Part shown: piece after piece, positions 61,099-64,000 of the stretch
Position numbering within the stretch: position 1 is the stretch's first letter
How the letters are laid out: each line of letters opens with the position of its first letter
From: Torymus aiolomorphi
Lineage: Eukaryota; Arthropoda; Insecta; Hymenoptera; Torymidae
Direction of reading: 5' to 3'
Assembly: GCA_036365515.1 (NCBI GenBank)
Contig: CM070873.1
Span: 27,882,085 to 27,946,084 of the forward strand
Length of the DNA stretch: 64,000 nucleotides
Position numbers and translations under genes: made by a program
Notes under the pieces: generated by a model
The model's input: only the letters and a program-made list of their open reading frames with translations
Database searches by the model: none
Told to the model about the DNA's origin: nothing

Positions 61099-61418
61099 AC
61101 GGAGGAAATTTCGTAGTAAAAATTACTGTTTTTGATTGTAAATGAGGGACAGACGCGTGTTCTTGTGAAAAATCACTACAATATATAGTAAAAATTGCTA
61201 GCTCTGACCGAAAAAATTAATTAAATCCTGTTTGATCCGATTTGTGAATCGGACCTTCCATCCTTTTAACATTGTGCAAACAGGAATCAAATAGGATTTA
61301 ATAATTTTTTTCGGTCAGAGAGTATTTTGGTAATTTTGACTATTTAATAGCAATTTTTACACTAAACTGTCGTAATTTTTCTGAGAATATGAGACTATCG
61401 TACAAAATTTTTCTCCGT
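61099..61418. mobile_element. MITE carrying a second, nested MITE
   Basis: Outer ends ACGGAGGAAATTTCGTAGTA ... CGTACAAAATTTTTCTCCGT; related to 48194-48361. Inside, 61201-61320 is a separate palindrome GCTCTGACCGAAAAAATTAA ... TTAATAATTTTTTTCGGTCAGAG. Confidence 0.7.
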
Positions 61419-63217
61419 CTACATCCCATAGTCCCAAAAAAGTACACTAAAAGCATACTTCCCCTCTGACCAAAAGTTCAAAAGTAAGAAAATTTACAGA
61501 AAGACATGAAAGTACTCTACAACCGCCCCGTCAGTCACCCACCCGAGAGCCGACAGTAATCGACGCACGAGATCTCTGGAAATCGCGAGTACCTCTCTCC
61601 GTCCGCGAAAATTAACGGCTGGGTAACGAGATAATAAGGGAGCCGTCACCGCGCGCGAAATTGACGCGTCGGAGAACGAGTTTGTTAATAAGACCGACTC
61701 ACGTGACCTCGCGTGCACACCCCGTTGACGAACTCCATTGGGGGAGGGAGTTTTTACAAAGTTTGACGTGATTTTTCGAATCGCACGTACACGCGCCATT
61801 GGAATGCCACGGCCGTTAGGCAGCGAAAATTAAATGCCAAAATAGAGGTAGATGAATGTAGAGTACTGGCCTTTTACTAGCTGGAAGGGCTCTCGTTAAA
61901 AGTTCGATATTTCATTCGCATGTGCGCCGCGCGCCTATTTTACGATGACTCCTGCGGTGAATTTTAAAAAAATCGGGAGGTACCGATCGACATCATGCGC
62001 ATTTTAATCCAATCGCATTTTTATTTTCCAAGCGTCGACGCTCAAAATTCAAATTATACACTTGTTTGTTGATTTTTCGGGTCTGTATAAACTGTTGTGC
62101 CCCTTCGCCGTGTGATTTTTGTCGATTAATTATGAAGTTTTTCCCCATAGAATGGCGGGAAACACTGTCGAAATTAAATACAAATTTAACCTTTCAAATT
62201 AAACGTATATATTTGTTACAGCTGAATTCCGCTATCGTCTTCTAAACAGTAAAAATTCAACATAAAAAAGAAAAAAAATGTAAATAATTTAAGAATTGAG
62301 TGAAAGTGAAAGCGATAACAAGAAGCTGCCATTGTTAAATAAAGCGGCATTCAAATGCGTATCTTCGCCCAAGCAAGTCAGCCGGAAAACAACAACGTCG
62401 TCGTCGCGCAAAAGCGCAGCCAATTAACGACGAGTCCGTTGAGAGACACGAGACTTTATACAAAGCCGCAGTCATCGAACTCTATACATACGATGCGAAC
62501 AACACAGCAGATCAACGTCAAAAGCGTTCTCTCGTAACGAAGCCAACTCATAGGACAAACTGCGTCCTTCCAAGATTCTCCGTTTAATTAGACGGTTCTG
62601 TATAAAGATTGTTTAATTGCCGCTATTCATTAATTCGCGTAAAAGTTGTCTTTATAATTTGTATAAAAGTCAAATTGTTCGTCGACAGTGCCGGAGAATC
62701 TCGAAAGTGCGCAAGCGAGAACAGAAAAAAAACACTCATCCCCGACAGGTGTCTGCGTGTATACCTTCACTTAATAAGAGCGGATTTCCTGTGGTTCATG
62801 TTAAAGAATCGGAACTGCAGTCGCAACGTTAGGTCTTTCCGTACTGTTAGGAAAGAATAAAAAAAAACAGAGATGTCATGAGTCAAATTCCGCCGGCGAC
62901 AAGTTACTTTTATCGTTCCAGGGGGGTGGGGGTGAACAGGTTTGTACTTTTTGAGGTGTCGAATGGGGAGTGGGGGGAGATTGTGAAGAATGTTTTACAG
63001 TCTAGGTTGATCCGTGTTTTTTGTAAAAGAACTTTAAAATTGGACAGCTGTGTGATTATTTTATAACATGATAATTAATTTTATGAAATATCTGTTTTCA
63101 ATCTCTATCTTTAAAGTTCTTTTAGAATGATGTTAATTTATTTTCTTTTTCATAAATAAGGCTCATCGACGTGTGTATCTGAAAAAGAACATCCGTATTG
63201 TGTGTATTATTCCACAG
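61419..63217. other. No gene recognised
   Basis: Moderately CG-rich sequence between 61500 and 61800 and between 62340 and 62540; no exon with good borders, no repeat of note. Confidence 0.45.
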
Positions 63218-63370
63218 CCCGATCGCCTTGTCTTGCTCTACCCGTACGGAATTGAAGAAGAAGGTGGGAGAAGAAGCGAAGAACAAGTGAGACAGTGTTA
63301 TAAATGCGTAGCAGATACAGAAAGACGTTGCACAGTAAATGTAAAATTAAGACTAGTAGATAGATTATAA
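63218..63370 (+). CDS. Possible terminal exon, unidentified
   Basis: After TGTGTATTATTCCACAG the frame is open for 50 codons with Tyr/Glu/Arg-rich, natural-looking sequence (LVLLYPYGIEEEGGRRSEEQ, then CYKCVADTERRC with three cysteines) to TAA at 63368-63370. No family is recognised and no upstream exon was found. Low confidence. Confidence 0.18.
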   Translation, partial: PDRLVLLYPYGIEEEGGRRSEEQVRQCYKCVADTERRCTVNVKLRLVDRL

Positions 63371-64000
63371 TATAATATGTTTGAGTTATTTGTTTAATAG
63401 AAGAGATTAAACGAAGAAAGAGAGATTTTATTCAGAAGTTTTTAGAAGAGATTTTAGAAAATGAAGACTTAGATGTTTTCGTTTATCAACATTTTATTCT
63501 AAAGCAGTAATTTCTGTTATGAATTGTCAGCTTATCTACTACTGTGCTGTTAACATTGTGACACTGTAAAAATTAAAATAAAAAATTAATTAAATGAACG
63601 CTAATTTATAAATTTTGACTGAGATCTCAAGTGTGGAATTGTATGAAAATGACGTACTCGAGACTTTTATCTTCCTGTATCACATACTTATCGAATGTCA
63701 ACCTAAAAAAAATGATAACTTATCTGACATATACACAAGTAAAATATAAACATTTCAGTACTAATAATTTAAATACAATCAATATTAATACACATTTTTT
63801 AAAAACCTAACAATGTAACTAAGACAGAGCTAAATAACGTAGAATTAATCACAGAAACCCTGAAAAAAGTGTAAAGTAACGTTACGATGAAAATCGTGTG
63901 ACTCGTAAAATACAAAAATCTTCAAAATACACTTACAAAATTGAGACATAAATATTCTGACCTCTAATAACACATAATATATCTCCGACATTAACAGACA
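63371..64000. other. No feature recognised
   Basis: AT-rich sequence to the window edge. Confidence 0.5.

Overview
The window looks like nuclear DNA from an insect, most likely a parasitoid (chalcid, Nasonia-like) wasp. Three things suggest this: an intron-split ankyrin-repeat gene with a PRANC-like C-terminus (a combination known mainly from poxviruses, Wolbachia and parasitoid wasps), small secreted pacifastin-type inhibitors, and an odorant-binding-protein gene. The DNA is AT-rich with short GT-AG introns, long microsatellites and dense foldback/MITE-like repeats. The organism call is an inference from gene content, not from a species-diagnostic sequence.

Layout. 1-14.5 kb is almost pure repeat: foldback elements, a three-deep nest of mobile elements (2.4-4.6 kb), two inverted copies of a short mobile element about 8 kb apart, and two weak exon candidates. 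14.79-16.45 kb holds the ankyrin/PRANC gene on the plus strand, downstream of a TTAA-flanked element. 16.7-24.5 kb is repeats again: a TA-flanked 1.3-kb element with an internal minisatellite, three adjoining hairpins, a LINE fragment, and CA-rich diverged repeats. 24.7-36.4 kb is the most interesting block. Two pacifastin-type genes face away from each other (minus strand 26460 to 25182, plus strand 32830 to 36184) with mirror-image, related promoters and about 6.4 kb of repeats between them. The plus gene has one signal-peptide exon followed by six tandem cassettes of about 520 bp, each made of a 21-nt microexon and a Cys-rich exon. 41.86-42.92 kb is an OBP-like gene whose 3' end does not splice cleanly. 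From 43 kb to the end there is little recognisable coding sequence. Two exon-like blocks on the minus strand (44.07-44.21 and 57.59-57.64 kb) look like last exons of unidentified genes, the second followed by a probable 2.5-kb 3'UTR. The rest is microsatellites, a (TA)n tract of about 376 nt, and MITE-like hairpins.

Best candidate for something new: the pacifastin cassette array. Each intact cassette ends in a stop codon, but just before the stop is a possible GT donor in exactly the phase needed to join the next microexon, and I see no canonical poly(A) signal between cassettes. The locus could therefore make either a single-domain inhibitor of about 90 residues or a multi-domain precursor with basic processing sites. 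The opposite-strand paralogue keeps the same arrangement, with its second domain interrupted by a mobile-element-like insertion that supplies a new C-terminus. This is a hypothesis from reading frames and splice-site phase; transcripts would decide it.
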